NCBI GenBank assembly: GCA_018228705.1
Contig: CP073694.1
Location: forward strand, 1,488,001 to 1,552,000
DNA length: 64,000 bases
Source: Dysosmobacter sp. Marseille-Q4140
Lineage (GTDB): Bacteria > Bacillota > Clostridia > Oscillospirales > Oscillospiraceae
Reading direction: 5' to 3'
In this document: in pieces, positions 24,127 through 32,828 of the stretch
How positions within the stretch are numbered: the first letter of the stretch is position 1
Layout of the letters: each line of letters starts with the position of its first letter
Translations under genes and position numbers: made by a program
The notes under the pieces: model-generated
Databases searched by the model: none
What the model saw: only the letters and a program-made list of their open reading frames with translations
Told to the model about the DNA's origin: nothing

Positions 24127-25026
24127 TCACCCAAGGGCCCGCTTGATGTAGAAACTGGACAGGATCAGCACCAGGACCGTCATGACGATGGCGCCGGCGC
24201 TGCCGAAGCCGAAGTCCAGCGACTTGATCCCGTAGTTGTACAGGTACTGGGTGATGGTGGCCGTGCTGTTGGCGGGGCCGCCGCCGGTCAGCAGGTTCAC
24301 CTTGTCAAACAGACGGAAGCTGTCGATGGTGCGCAGCAGGGCGCACAGGGCCAGGGAGTTCTTGATATTGGGGATGGTGACGTAGAACAGCGTCTTGATG
24401 GAGCTGGCGCCGTCGATCCGGGCCGCCTCATACTGGCTGGCGGGCACGGACTGCAAAGCGGCGTACAGCAGCAAAAAGACGAAGGGGGCGCTCTGCCACA
24501 CGTCGATCACCACCAGCATGCCGAAAGCGGTCTTGACGTCGGAGAACCAGTTGTACACCGGCAGGTTCAGAGCCGTGAGCACCTGATTGACGATGCCGTA
24601 GTTGGGAGAGAGCATCATCCGCCAGCTCATGGCCACGGTGACGGTGGGCAGCAGGTAGGGCAGCAGCAGCAGCGTCCGCATGGCCTTCTGGCCCCGGCGC
24701 AGGCTGTTGACCAGCAGCGCCATGAGAAAGCCGATGAGCATCTCGAAGATCACCGCCAGAATGGTGAACTTCACGGTGTTCCAGATAGCCTGCTGGAAGT
24801 ACTCGTCCTTGAGCAGGTCCGTGTAGTTCTTCAAGGCAATGAACGTCGCCGGATTCTTCAGCGCCCGCAGCAGGTTATAGTCAGTAAAGCTATATACCAG
24901 CGTGAACACCAGGGGGTAGGCCGTCATGATCAGCAGCACCACCAGCGTGGGCGTCAGCATCCCGATGCCGAACCGCTTGGTCAGGGACTGTGCGCTATGG
25001 ATTTTTTCGATCTGTTGTTTTTTCAT
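24127..25026 (-). CDS. ABC sugar importer permease (MalF/UgpA type)
   Basis: A 299-residue inner-membrane permease of the CUT1 carbohydrate importer family with six predicted helices. The EAA loop (YEAARIDGASSIKTLFYVTIPNI, near 203-225) that docks the ATPase is intact. It is downstream of the binding-protein gene across a stable hairpin. Confidence 0.92.
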   Translation of the reverse strand: MKKQQIEKIHSAQSLTKRFGIGMLTPTLVVLLIMTAYPLVFTLVYSFTDYNLLRALKNPATFIALKNYTDLLKDEYFQQAIWNTVKFTILAVIFEMLIGFLMALLVNSLRRGQKAMRTLLLLPYLLPTVTVAMSWRMMLSPNYGIVNQVLTALNLPVYNWFSDVKTAFGMLVVIDVWQSAPFVFLLLYAALQSVPASQYEAARIDGASSIKTLFYVTIPNIKNSLALCALLRTIDSFRLFDKVNLLTGGGPANSTATITQYLYNYGIKSLDFGFGSAGAIVMTVLVLILSSFYIKRALG

Positions 25027-25085
25027 ACTGCGATGACCTCACATTCCGGGAGGTTGCGGTACCGGGACGGCACCGGCTGGGGTCC

Positions 25086-25110
25086 GGCCGGGGCGCAGAG
25101 CGCCCCGGCC
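25086..25110 (-). other. Stable stem-loop after the binding-protein gene
   Basis: A perfect 11-bp GC stem (GGCCGGGGCGC, loop of 3) with no T run lies between the binding-protein and permease genes. Such stems commonly protect the abundant binding-protein mRNA from 3' decay. Confidence 0.55.
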
Positions 25111-25146
25111 GCTGTTTCGATCAGGTCAGGAGCAAAGATGCGGCGC

Positions 25147-26406
25147 TCAGCCGGCCATCAGCTCCTCCAGGTTGGCCTGCGCGTCGGCCAGGCCCTGGTC
25201 CACGGTCTTCATGCCGTTGATGATGTTGTCCATCTCGGTGCCCAGGATGGTATAGAACTGGGTCCACTCAGCGATGACGGGGCGGTACACGCCGCTCTCC
25301 AGAGCCTGGCAGACAACCTCATACTGAGGATAGGTGGCCAGGACTTCCTCGTCCTGCAGGCTGGAATACCGGCAGGGCACGCCGCCGGAGGGCACGGTGG
25401 ACTTCTGAACCTCGGGATCCATCAGGTAGCTCAGCAGCTTCACAGCCAGCTCCTTGTTCTGGCTGTTGGCAGGCACGCCGATGGTCCAGATGCCGTAGAC
25501 GTTGGAGTTATAGGCCTCAGCGCCCTCAGAAGCGGCGCCGGACAGAGCGATATAGTCGCCGGTGGAGTCAGCAGTGGGGGTGTACCAGCCGGGCCAGCCG
25601 ATGCCCATGGTGCCGGCGCCGGTGTCGATGGAGGCGATCAGGTCATCCTTCACCTCGGCGTCGCCGGTGGCGATCAGCTCCAGATAGTAGTTCATGGCAG
25701 CCTTGAACTCGTCGGTGTTGACGGTGGGCTGGTTGTTCTCATCGATGACCCAGCCGCCGAAGGACAGCAGGATAGGCAGGAAGTCGACCACCAGGTTGTT
25801 CTGGCCGTCGCCGCGATAGATGAAGCCCTTCTTGCCGTCGGCCTTGGCCTGCTGGCAGATCTTCAGCACATCGTCCAGAGAGGCAATGGTATCGGCGCTG
25901 TAACCGGCGGCCTCCACGTTGGCCTTGTTGAACATCAGAACGGTCACGTTGCCGTAGTAGGGAGCCAGATACACGTCGCCGTCCACATAGCAGATGGAAG
26001 TGGTGGCCTCAATGATGTCATCGTCCAGCTCATAGCCCAGCTCGCTGAGGTTGGCCAGAACACCGTTGGCGGTGTACTCGGCCATCCAGGAGCCGTCCAC
26101 CATGCACAGGTCATAGGTGCCCTGGGCGTTGATGGCATCCAGCGCGATGTTGGAGTACAGGTCGGCCTCAGACAGCTCCTGCACCTCGCAGGTGACGTTG
26201 TTCTCAGCCTCAAAGGCAGGCAGGCACTCCTTGATGACGTCGGCATAAACGCCGGACCGCAGGACCAGGGTCATCTTGGTGGGAGAGCCGGAAGCAGCGT
26301 CGCCGCTGTCCTCACTGGCATCCGTGGACGTGTCGCCACCGCCGCCGCAGGCGACCAGGGACAGGGACATGACCAGGGCCAGGAGCAAGGCAAACAATTT
26401 CTTCAT
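25147..26406 (-). CDS. Sugar ABC transporter substrate-binding lipoprotein
   Basis: A 419-residue family 1 solute-binding protein. The signal peptide ends in the lipobox LVAC with lipidated C20, followed by a glycine/serine/acidic linker, so it is tethered outside the cytoplasmic membrane. Its place between two CUT1 permease genes indicates capture of a sugar or oligosaccharide. The ligand is not identifiable. AGGAGGAAAAG precedes the ATG. Confidence 0.92.
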   Translation of the reverse strand: MKKLFALLLALVMSLSLVACGGGGDTSTDASEDSGDAASGSPTKMTLVLRSGVYADVIKECLPAFEAENNVTCEVQELSEADLYSNIALDAINAQGTYDLCMVDGSWMAEYTANGVLANLSELGYELDDDIIEATTSICYVDGDVYLAPYYGNVTVLMFNKANVEAAGYSADTIASLDDVLKICQQAKADGKKGFIYRGDGQNNLVVDFLPILLSFGGWVIDENNQPTVNTDEFKAAMNYYLELIATGDAEVKDDLIASIDTGAGTMGIGWPGWYTPTADSTGDYIALSGAASEGAEAYNSNVYGIWTIGVPANSQNKELAVKLLSYLMDPEVQKSTVPSGGVPCRYSSLQDEEVLATYPQYEVVCQALESGVYRPVIAEWTQFYTILGTEMDNIINGMKTVDQGLADAQANLEELMAG

Positions 26407-26465
26407 TTCTTTTCCTCCTAATCTCAGTTGTTCCTTTGTTTTGAAGCAGATTGCATGTATTTTTG

Positions 26466-27305
26466 TTACTCTTTGACAGCACCGCTCGACAGACCCGAGA
26501 TCAAGTAGTTCTGCGCAAAGATCACAAACAGGGTAATGGGAATCACGGACACCACGCCGCCGGCGGCCACCAGGCCGAAGTTGGTGAGGTTATCCTCGGT
26601 ATTCAGCAGGGACAGCGCCAGGGGGACGGTGTTGTTTGCGGGGCTGCGGGTGAAGATGACGGTATAGGTGTACTCGTTCCAGGCGTACATAAACGACAGC
26701 ATGGCCACCGCCGCGATACCGGGAGCCACCAGAGGCAGCACGATCCGGCAGAACAGCTGCCACTCCGTGGCGCCGTCCACCTTGGCGCTCTCCTCCACCT
26801 CCTCCGGCAGGTCCTGGAAGAAGCTGATGAGAAACCAGATGATCAGCGGCACATTGATCAGCACGCAGGCCAGCATCACCGGCAGCTTGGTGTTGAGGAT
26901 GCCGAACTTGTTGAACATGATGTACAGAGGAATGGTAAACGCCACGGGCGGCAGCACACGGACCAGCAGCACCCAGTAGGTCAGCGGCTTCTTCAGGCCG
27001 AACCGGAACCGGCGGCGGGCAATGATGTACGCCGCGCAGATACCCACCAGCAGAGAGATCACCAGGGAGCCGAAGGTAGTCTGCAGGCTGTTGACGATGG
27101 CCTGGCCGAAGCCTTCGCTGGAAAACAGCTGGGCAAAGTGCTCTCCCGTCAGAGTCTGGGGGATCAGGGAGATATGCCCCCGCATCTCATCCGTGGGCCG
27201 GATGGCCATGGCCAGGAGCCAGTAGATGGGGAACAGCGCAACCAGCAGCAGTGCCGCACACCCCAGGAATTTCCCGACCGATCCCGCTCTTCTCTTCGCT
27301 TTCAT
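26466..27305 (-). CDS. ABC sugar importer permease (MalG/UgpE type)
   Basis: A 279-residue CUT1 permease with six helices and an EAA loop reading EESAKVDGATEWQLFCRIVLPLV near 174-196. It is the first gene of the importer operon, ahead of the binding protein, which is the reverse of the common order. No ATP-binding gene is in the window; the pair probably shares a general MsmX-type ATPase encoded elsewhere. Confidence 0.92.
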   Translation of the reverse strand: MKAKRRAGSVGKFLGCAALLLVALFPIYWLLAMAIRPTDEMRGHISLIPQTLTGEHFAQLFSSEGFGQAIVNSLQTTFGSLVISLLVGICAAYIIARRRFRFGLKKPLTYWVLLVRVLPPVAFTIPLYIMFNKFGILNTKLPVMLACVLINVPLIIWFLISFFQDLPEEVEESAKVDGATEWQLFCRIVLPLVAPGIAAVAMLSFMYAWNEYTYTVIFTRSPANNTVPLALSLLNTEDNLTNFGLVAAGGVVSVIPITLFVIFAQNYLISGLSSGAVKE

Positions 27306-27429
27306 GCTATCTTCCTCCTTGCGTTTACCGGGGAGCCGTCAAACCCCGGCTCCCAAGTATACCGGGCCGCCCCGGCTGTTGCTATCCCGGCTTTGTGAAG
27401 CCTATGTCAAATCCAGGTAAATTTGCCTC

Positions 27430-28416
27430 TCAGCTAGAACCCCGGACATGCAGCTCCGCAGGAACCGTGGTGACGGGGGGACACTCCTCCCCGGCCAGCA
27501 GCGCCCGCAGCCGCTCCACACACAGCTCGCCCATCCGGCGGCAGTTGATCCGCACGGAGGTCAGTTCCGGCTCCAGCATCCCGCAGATGGCGGAGTCGTC
27601 GAATCCCACCACGGCCACATCCTCCGGTACCCGGAGCTTCAAACGGCTGGCGGCCTTCAGAATCCCGGCCGCCACCACATCGTTGACGCCGAACACGGCG
27701 GTGGGCCGGTCCGGCCGGTCCAGCAGCTCCTGCGCCGCCCGGGCGGCATCGTCCACATTGGCGTCGCACATCTGGATGTCCTGGGTGCCGGTACGGATGC
27801 CGTGGGCCTGAGTGACGCTCAAAAAGGCGTTGTACCGGGCCCCCACGATGAAGGGAGAAAACCGGCCGGCGATCATGCCGATGTGCCGGTGGCCCCGGTC
27901 CACCAGATGCTCAATGGCCTGACGGACTCCGCCGTACTCGTCGGAGAGGACGCAGGGCAGATCGAAGCCGGTCATGCGGTTGTTGACCAGAACCACGGCA
28001 ATGTGCTGGCTCTGGAACTCTGAAACCAGATCCGGCTGGGCATTTCCGCCCAGTATAACCCCCTCCACCTGCTTGCGCTGGGCGGTACTGGGCGTCTGGC
28101 GCCAGTCGGCCGCCGTGGAGATCAGCAGCTGGTGGTCGGACTTGTTGGTCTCCCGCATGATGCCCTCGCAGATGGCGGCGTAGAACTCGTCGAGAATGGT
28201 GGCATCCTTCTTACAGATCAGAAAGGCCAGCTTGTCGGTCCGCTGCCGGGCCATGGCCCGGGCGATGGCATTGGGGGAATAATGCAGCACCTTGGCCGCC
28301 TCGAACACCTTCCGCCGGGTGGATTCCCGCACCTGTTCCGGATTGGAGAAGGCCCTGGAAATGGTGGCGGTGGAGACGCCGGAGAGTTTGGAAACATCAT
28401 AGATGGTTGGATTCAC
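27430..28416 (-). CDS. LacI family transcriptional regulator
   Basis: A 328-residue LacI repressor with the N-terminal helix-turn-helix TIYDVSKLSGVSTATISRAF and a periplasmic-binding-type sensor domain. GTG at 28416 is chosen because GGAGG lies just upstream and because the longer frame to 28467 runs through an operator-like palindrome. It is upstream of the sugar importer on the same strand and divergent from the DUF624 gene, so it probably controls both in response to the imported sugar. Confidence 0.9.
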   Translation of the reverse strand: MNPTIYDVSKLSGVSTATISRAFSNPEQVRESTRRKVFEAAKVLHYSPNAIARAMARQRTDKLAFLICKKDATILDEFYAAICEGIMRETNKSDHQLLISTAADWRQTPSTAQRKQVEGVILGGNAQPDLVSEFQSQHIAVVLVNNRMTGFDLPCVLSDEYGGVRQAIEHLVDRGHRHIGMIAGRFSPFIVGARYNAFLSVTQAHGIRTGTQDIQMCDANVDDAARAAQELLDRPDRPTAVFGVNDVVAAGILKAASRLKLRVPEDVAVVGFDDSAICGMLEPELTSVRINCRRMGELCVERLRALLAGEECPPVTTVPAELHVRGSS

Positions 28417-28436
28417 GGTGTCCTCCGTCCCAGTAA

Positions 28437-28450
28437 TGTAAGCGGTTACA
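28437..28450. promoter_or_regulatory. LacI/CcpA-type operator 1
   Basis: TGTAAGCGGTTACA fits the cre/LacI-family consensus (TGTAANCGNTNACA) and lies 20 bp upstream of the LacI start. The same sequence in inverse orientation occurs at 28602. Confidence 0.75.
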
Positions 28451-28601
28451 ATTATCTTTGCAAACATACGGGCGGCGGCTCTTGCCCCTGCCCTTCTAGT
28501 GCCAATTTAACATTGTTTCTATTGAAAAGCAAGGCGTAATTGGAAATTTATCCAAATTGAATAAATTATTTTTATCCGCTTTATTGATTTTGCCGATTAT
28601 T

Positions 28602-28615
28602 TGTAACCGCTTACA
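28602..28615. promoter_or_regulatory. LacI/CcpA-type operator 2
   Basis: TGTAACCGCTTACA, the exact reverse complement of operator 1, centred 165 bp away and 35 bp upstream of the DUF624 promoter. The pair brackets the divergent promoter region and could support looping. Confidence 0.75.
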
Positions 28616-28649
28616 CTTTTGCCTGATTCCTTCAAATCCTCCCTTTTCG

Positions 28650-28678
28650 TTGACAAGCTGTCTGTTTTCCCCTATACT
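28650..28678 (+). promoter_or_regulatory. Promoter of the DUF624 gene
   Basis: TTGACA (28650-28655), 17 bp, TATACT (28673-28678). Confidence 0.8.
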
Positions 28679-28737
28679 GGCTCCAGAAAATCCTGGAAAA
28701 CTGCAAAACCGGCCGTCTGCCGGAGAGGGAGGTCGTT

Positions 28738-29397
28738 ATGAAAAAGCCGGGACTGTGGCAGAGGTTTTCCAACCTGGTCTCCGACAGCTCTCCCCTGATG
28801 ACCCGGGTGGGCCAGGTAGCCCTGCTGGCAGTGTGCAATTTGTGCTGGCTGGTGTGCAGCCTGCCGGTGGTGACCACGGGCGCCGCCACCACCGCTCTGT
28901 ACGCAGTGCTGCTGGAGCGCCGGGAGCTGAGCTTTGACACAGCATTCACTGCTTTTTTCCGCGCCTTCCGCCGCTGCTGGCGCACAGCTACGGCGCTGTG
29001 GCTGCCCGCGCTGGTCCTGGGCGTGGTGTGGCTGTGGGCTGCGTGGCTGACAGCCGTTCAGAACCTTCTGAACAACGCCTTCGCCCTTCTGCCGCTGCTG
29101 GTATCCGGAGCAGTGTGGGCCTTTGTGGTGCTGTGGCTGTTCCCGCTGCTGGCCATTGGCGGCGGCCGGCCCGGCGCGCTGCTGCGCAAGGCCTTTTTGC
29201 TGGGACTGGGGGAGCTGTGGCGGTCCATGGTGATGCTGGTCATCGAGCTGGTACCTCTGGCGCTGTTTTTCCTGTACGCCAAGACCTTCATGCTGCTGTC
29301 CGGCTTCTGGATCCTGCTGGGTTTTGCGCTGCTGGCGCTGCTGAAGCTGCTGGTGATGGAGCCGGTTCTGCGGCGCCATGCCCCCAACCAGAGCTGA
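28738..29397 (+). CDS. DUF624 (YesL family) membrane protein
   Basis: A 219-residue DUF624/YesL membrane protein with about five or six helices and the family's N-terminal LLAVCNLCWLVCSLPVVTTGAA. Such genes accompany carbohydrate ABC importers in Firmicutes, but their biochemical role is unknown. GAGGGAGGTCGTT precedes the ATG. It is divergent from LacI and flanked by a LacI-type operator. Confidence 0.88.
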   Translation: MKKPGLWQRFSNLVSDSSPLMTRVGQVALLAVCNLCWLVCSLPVVTTGAATTALYAVLLERRELSFDTAFTAFFRAFRRCWRTATALWLPALVLGVVWLWAAWLTAVQNLLNNAFALLPLLVSGAVWAFVVLWLFPLLAIGGGRPGALLRKAFLLGLGELWRSMVMLVIELVPLALFFLYAKTFMLLSGFWILLGFALLALLKLLVMEPVLRRHAPNQS

Positions 29398-29411
29398 AGT
29401 GTTTTTCATAT

Positions 29412-29445
29412 AAAAAGGGTACGGCCCTCCGGCCGTACCCTTTTT
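29412..29445. terminator. Bidirectional terminator
   Basis: GGGTACGGCC, loop CTCC, perfect 10-bp stem flanked by AAAAA and TTTTT, between convergent genes. Confidence 0.9.
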
Positions 29446-29459
29446 CTGATTCATGATTC

Positions 29460-30737
29460 TCACTGCTGGCCCACCATGATGTCCAGGATCTCCTCGTCGG
29501 TCTGGCGCATCCCCTGCCGGGCCAGGCGGCCCACGCTGCCGATGGTGTTCTCCACGCCCTTGCGGATGATGCCCTCGCCGCCCACGAACTGGTGGCCGCC
29601 GTGGAGATACATATAGTATCCCGTCAGCCCCGCGTCCACGGCGGAGGCGATCTTGGCGGCGCAGGAGGGCTTGGCCCCGTCGCAGACCATGCCGGAGCAG
29701 ATGGCCAGGGCGTTGGCAATGGTGTGGGCAACGACCTCGTACCGGCCGCCCTCCAGATAGGCGATGCCCGCGGCGGCGCCGCTGCCGGCGCTGACCGCCC
29801 CGCAGAAGGCGGACAGCCGCCCGATGCTGGTCTTCTGGTGGATGGTGATGAGGTCTGCCACGGCCAGGGCCCGCAGGGTCTCCTCCCGGCTGGCGCCTTT
29901 GTCCCGGGCGTACTCGATCACCGGCAGAGAGGCGGTCATGCCCTGGTTGCCGCTGCCGGAGGTGATGACCACCGGCAGCTCACAGCCGCTCATCCGGGCG
30001 TCGGACCCGGCGGCAGCCGCTGCCCGGGCCCGGACCGGCAGGCTGTCCCCGTACACGGTCCGCAGCGTTTTGCCCACCTCGGCGCCCCAGCCGCCCTTGA
30101 GGCCCTCGGCGGAGATGGCGCTGTTGTAGGCGATCTGCCGCTCCAGCACCTCCGCCACGTCCTCCACATCCAGGCAGTCGGCAAACCGGATGATCTCCTC
30201 CACGCTGAGGACGGACCGGTCCGTCTCCTCCGCCTCTCCGCCGGCGGCGCCGCCCTGGAACAGCACGTTCTCATCCCGCATGATCCGGGTGACGTTGGTG
30301 TGAAAGTCCATGATCTCGCAGCAGGCGGAGTGTCCGCCGCCGATGACGGTCACGTTGATGTAGAAAATCCGGCCCTCGCCGCCCAGAGCCACCTTAATGG
30401 GGCACCGGTCCAGAAAGTCCCGCATGGCGGCGATCTCCTCCGGCGTCACCCGGGAGAGGACCTCCAGCTCCAGTTCCGGCCGTCCGCCCACCACGCCGGC
30501 GGCCACGGAGGCCTCGATGCCCTTGAGCCCGCCGGTGTTGGGCACGGTGACAGCCTTGACGTTTTTCACGATATTGCCGCTGACCTCCGCCCGGCAGGCC
30601 TCCGGCTCCACGCCCAGGGCCTGACGGGCCCTGGCCGCCGCCAGGGCGATGGCGATGGGCTCCGTGCAGCCCATGGCGGGGATCAGCTCCTCTTTCAGGA
30701 TCTTCACATAACTGTCGTAATGGGGTGTGCGTTCCAT
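29460..30737 (-). CDS. L-cysteine desulfidase-like protein (UPF0597/CyuA family)
   Basis: A 425-residue UPF0597 protein, the family of E. coli YhaM/CyuA and archaeal CdsB, which releases sulfide, ammonia and pyruvate from L-cysteine with a [4Fe-4S] cluster. The N-terminal cluster motif MGCTEP (C24) is present, and further candidate ligands occur in AFCGAV and in ICSGMVCDGAKPSC near the C terminus. The family resembles the L-serine dehydratase alpha chain, so serine as substrate is a weaker alternative. No transporter for cysteine is adjacent. Confidence 0.85.
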   Translation of the reverse strand: MERTPHYDSYVKILKEELIPAMGCTEPIAIALAAARARQALGVEPEACRAEVSGNIVKNVKAVTVPNTGGLKGIEASVAAGVVGGRPELELEVLSRVTPEEIAAMRDFLDRCPIKVALGGEGRIFYINVTVIGGGHSACCEIMDFHTNVTRIMRDENVLFQGGAAGGEAEETDRSVLSVEEIIRFADCLDVEDVAEVLERQIAYNSAISAEGLKGGWGAEVGKTLRTVYGDSLPVRARAAAAAGSDARMSGCELPVVITSGSGNQGMTASLPVIEYARDKGASREETLRALAVADLITIHQKTSIGRLSAFCGAVSAGSGAAAGIAYLEGGRYEVVAHTIANALAICSGMVCDGAKPSCAAKIASAVDAGLTGYYMYLHGGHQFVGGEGIIRKGVENTIGSVGRLARQGMRQTDEEILDIMVGQQ

Positions 30738-30809
30738 GGCTGTCTCCTCCTTTTCCTCCGTCTTTCGGGCCCCGGAGGGCTCGTTCCAGCATCTATTTCC
30801 GCCTTGGGC

Positions 30810-31598
30810 TCAGCCCAGGGCCACGTCCAGCAGCATCATTACCAGGAAGCCCGCCATGACGCTGGCGGTGCCCGCATGGGAGTGCTCGCCCAGGTGGGCC
30901 TCCGGGATCAGCTCCTCCACCACCACGTAGATCATGGCGCCGGCGGCAAAGGACAGTATCCAGGGCATGAGCCCCGTGACGCTGCCCGCCGCCAAAACGG
31001 TCAGCAAGCCAAACACCGGCTCCACCACGCCGGAGGCCGCGCCGCACCAGAAGGCCTTCCACACGGGGACGCCCTGGGACCGCATGGGCAGGGACACCGC
31101 CGCGCCCTCCGGGAAGTTCTGGAGCCCCATGCCGATGGCCAGGGCCACGGCCCCCGCCAGGGCGCCGCCGTCCTGCGCGGCCACGGTAAAGTTCAATGCC
31201 ACGGCCATGCCCTCGGGGATGTTGTGGAGGGTCACCGCCAGGACGATCATGGTGGTGCGCTTCCACCGGGCAGGCAGACCCTCCGGCCGGTCACTGTCCA
31301 GGTGCAGGTGGGGCAGCAGGCGGTCCAGCAGCATCAAAAACACGCCGCCCAGCACAAATCCGCCGCCCGCCGGCAGAAACACGCTGCCTCCGGCCTTCTC
31401 CGCCATCTCCATGGCGGGGATCAACAGCGACCACACGGAGGCCGCGATCATCACGCCCGCCGCGAACCCCAGAAAGACCCTCTGGGTGAGGGCGGACATC
31501 TCTTTTTTGAAGAAAAACACCATGGCGGCGCCCAGCACCGTGGCAAGGCAGGTGCATCCGGTGCCGATGGCGGCGTAGAGCAGTTCCCGCTGCAGCAT
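30810..31598 (-). CDS. ZIP family metal transporter
   Basis: A 262-residue ZIP-family divalent metal importer of the GufA/ZupT type with about eight helices. The metal-transport motifs HNIPEGMA (helix IV) and NFPEGAA (helix V) are intact, and a HLHLDSD segment sits in the variable loop. Zinc, iron or manganese are possible substrates. AAAGGAGG precedes the start. Confidence 0.9.
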   Translation of the reverse strand: MLQRELLYAAIGTGCTCLATVLGAAMVFFFKKEMSALTQRVFLGFAAGVMIAASVWSLLIPAMEMAEKAGGSVFLPAGGGFVLGGVFLMLLDRLLPHLHLDSDRPEGLPARWKRTTMIVLAVTLHNIPEGMAVALNFTVAAQDGGALAGAVALAIGMGLQNFPEGAAVSLPMRSQGVPVWKAFWCGAASGVVEPVFGLLTVLAAGSVTGLMPWILSFAAGAMIYVVVEELIPEAHLGEHSHAGTASVMAGFLVMMLLDVALG

Positions 31599-31630
31599 GA
31601 AAGCCTCCTTTTTAACTGGTTCTTAATTGT

Positions 31631-31660
31631 ATCATACCCTTTTTGGGGGGATCCTGTCAA
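31631..31660 (-). promoter_or_regulatory. Promoter of the ZIP transporter gene
   Basis: Minus-strand TTGACA (31655-31660), 18 bp, TATGAT (31631-31636). Confidence 0.6.
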
Positions 31661-31678
31661 TCGCGGCCCGCTCTTCTC

Positions 31679-31960
31679 TCACGGCTCCCGCCGCAGCGGG
31701 CCCGCACCGTCCAGGGCCGCCCCCATCTGGAGTCCCAGCAGCAGCGACAGCCGGGCCTCCCGCTCCGCCTGAAACCAGAGGGCGTCCAGCAGGTCGTTGA
31801 CGGCGTGGACCAGGGGCTTGTTGCGGCGGTGGGTGCGGTAAAAGGCTTCCATCCGCTCGTTGGCCTCGGCGGAGAACTCCCGCCACTGGGGGTCGTCTTT
31901 TTGGATCTGCCGCCGGTTGGTCTCCAGCCAGGTGCAGAGCAGTTCCAGCGCGTCGTTCAT
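31679..31960 (-). CDS. Small hypothetical protein
   Basis: A 93-residue, charged, probably helical protein with no domain I recognise. It begins MNDALELLCTWLE and contains DDPQWREFSAEANERMEAFY. The ATG at 31960 follows GAGGTGAT; ATG at 31966 is possible. It is divergent from a ribbon-helix-helix protein with paired palindromes between them, so it may be a regulatory partner. Confidence 0.6.
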   Translation of the reverse strand: MNDALELLCTWLETNRRQIQKDDPQWREFSAEANERMEAFYRTHRRNKPLVHAVNDLLDALWFQAEREARLSLLLGLQMGAALDGAGPLRREP

Positions 31961-31987
31961 ATTCATCACCTCGTCCGCATTATAGCA

Positions 31988-32053
31988 CTATATAGCACTA
32001 TGTGCAACCACTTGTTCAGAGAATTACCATAGTGTAACATGGTGACTATATAG
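31988..32053. promoter_or_regulatory. Paired CTATATAG palindromes in divergent promoter
   Basis: The 8-bp palindrome CTATATAG occurs at 31988-31995 and 32046-32053 within a 124-bp divergent intergenic region, with additional AGCACTA repeats next to the first. Short palindromes in pairs suit a ribbon-helix-helix dimer, so these are candidate operators of the downstream gene. Confidence 0.45.
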
Positions 32054-32084
32054 TACCCATGTTGTGGTAAAGGAGGCGTTCAAA

Positions 32085-32252
32085 ATGGCTGAGCCTGTGC
32101 TGGTCAACCGGACGCGGTTCACCTCATCGCTGAAAAACGAACTGATGGAGGGGTTCAATACCCTGGCGGATCAGACCCGCATCCCCAAGAGCCGCCTGCT
32201 GGATGAGGCGGTGGAGGACCTTTTGAAAAAGTACGGAAAGAGGGACCGCTGA
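32085..32252 (+). CDS. Ribbon-helix-helix (CopG-like) protein
   Basis: A 55-residue protein with a ribbon-helix-helix fold: strand VNRTRFTSSL, then helices spanning LMEGFNTLADQTRI and KSRLLDEAVEDLLKKY. The ATG at 32085 follows AAAGGAGG. It is likely an autoregulatory DNA-binding protein. No toxin gene follows it; the divergent 93-residue protein is the only close partner. Confidence 0.75.
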   Translation: MAEPVLVNRTRFTSSLKNELMEGFNTLADQTRIPKSRLLDEAVEDLLKKYGKRDR

Positions 32253-32285
32253 GCGGGGCGGGGTTATGGGCCGGAGCCTCCGGAA

Positions 32286-32601
32286 GGCACAGGGTCCCTG
32301 CGGGGATGCGCCCCCCATTCTCCTTTGTCTTGGCAAAAGAGAATGCGCCGCGCCCGGTGGAAGAGAAAAGCGTTTTGACAAACAGGAGGACCGGACGGTC
32401 CTCCTGTTTGTGTATGCGGGGGTCGCGCGAATCGGTCCGGCGGAGATCGATGGCCCCGTCGACCCTGCGCCGGACCTGTCCCGCGAAGAACTGCACCTCC
32501 GCATTCGATGGGGCGGAGCGCGGACGGGGTGGAAACCTGAATCGGCGTATTTCTGCTCCCGCGCGTTCCGCTTCGCTACGCGCTGCCGGGGCGGCCGTTG
32601 A
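32286..32601 (+). repeat. Inverted-repeat element, left arm
   Basis: Non-coding. Much of this arm reappears inverted at 32829-33135. The core at 32452-32488 is a perfect 37-bp match to the reverse complement of 32934-32970, and 32544-32567 matches the reverse complement of 32854-32877 over 24 bp. The arm also holds two hairpins: an imperfect one at 32317-32344 and a perfect 16-bp stem at 32378-32411. Confidence 0.8.
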
Positions 32602-32770
32602 GGGTGCCCGGCCCCGGCGGGTGAAGGGGCTGCTCTCCGCATAACGCCCCGGGCAGATGGACGGGGCCGCGGTCGGATTTGGTCTGCTCCTCTTTCCGCC
32701 CGGTCCGCTTCGCTGCGCGCTGCCGGGGCGGCCGTCGAGGGGTCCCGGCCCCGGCGGGATGTAGGGGTGG
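32567..32770. repeat. Direct repeat inside the inverted-repeat element
   Basis: A block beginning TCCGCTTCGCTRCGCGCTG and ending in GGCCCCGGCGGG occurs at about 32567-32622 and again at about 32704-32759. The second copy fills much of the spacer between the two inverted arms, as if a third partial copy of the element had inserted. Confidence 0.65.
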
Positions 32771-32828
32771 ATTCCATATCCGCCCGCCGCCCTCAGCCGG
32801 ACGCAGGACCCGTTCCTGCGGAATGCCC

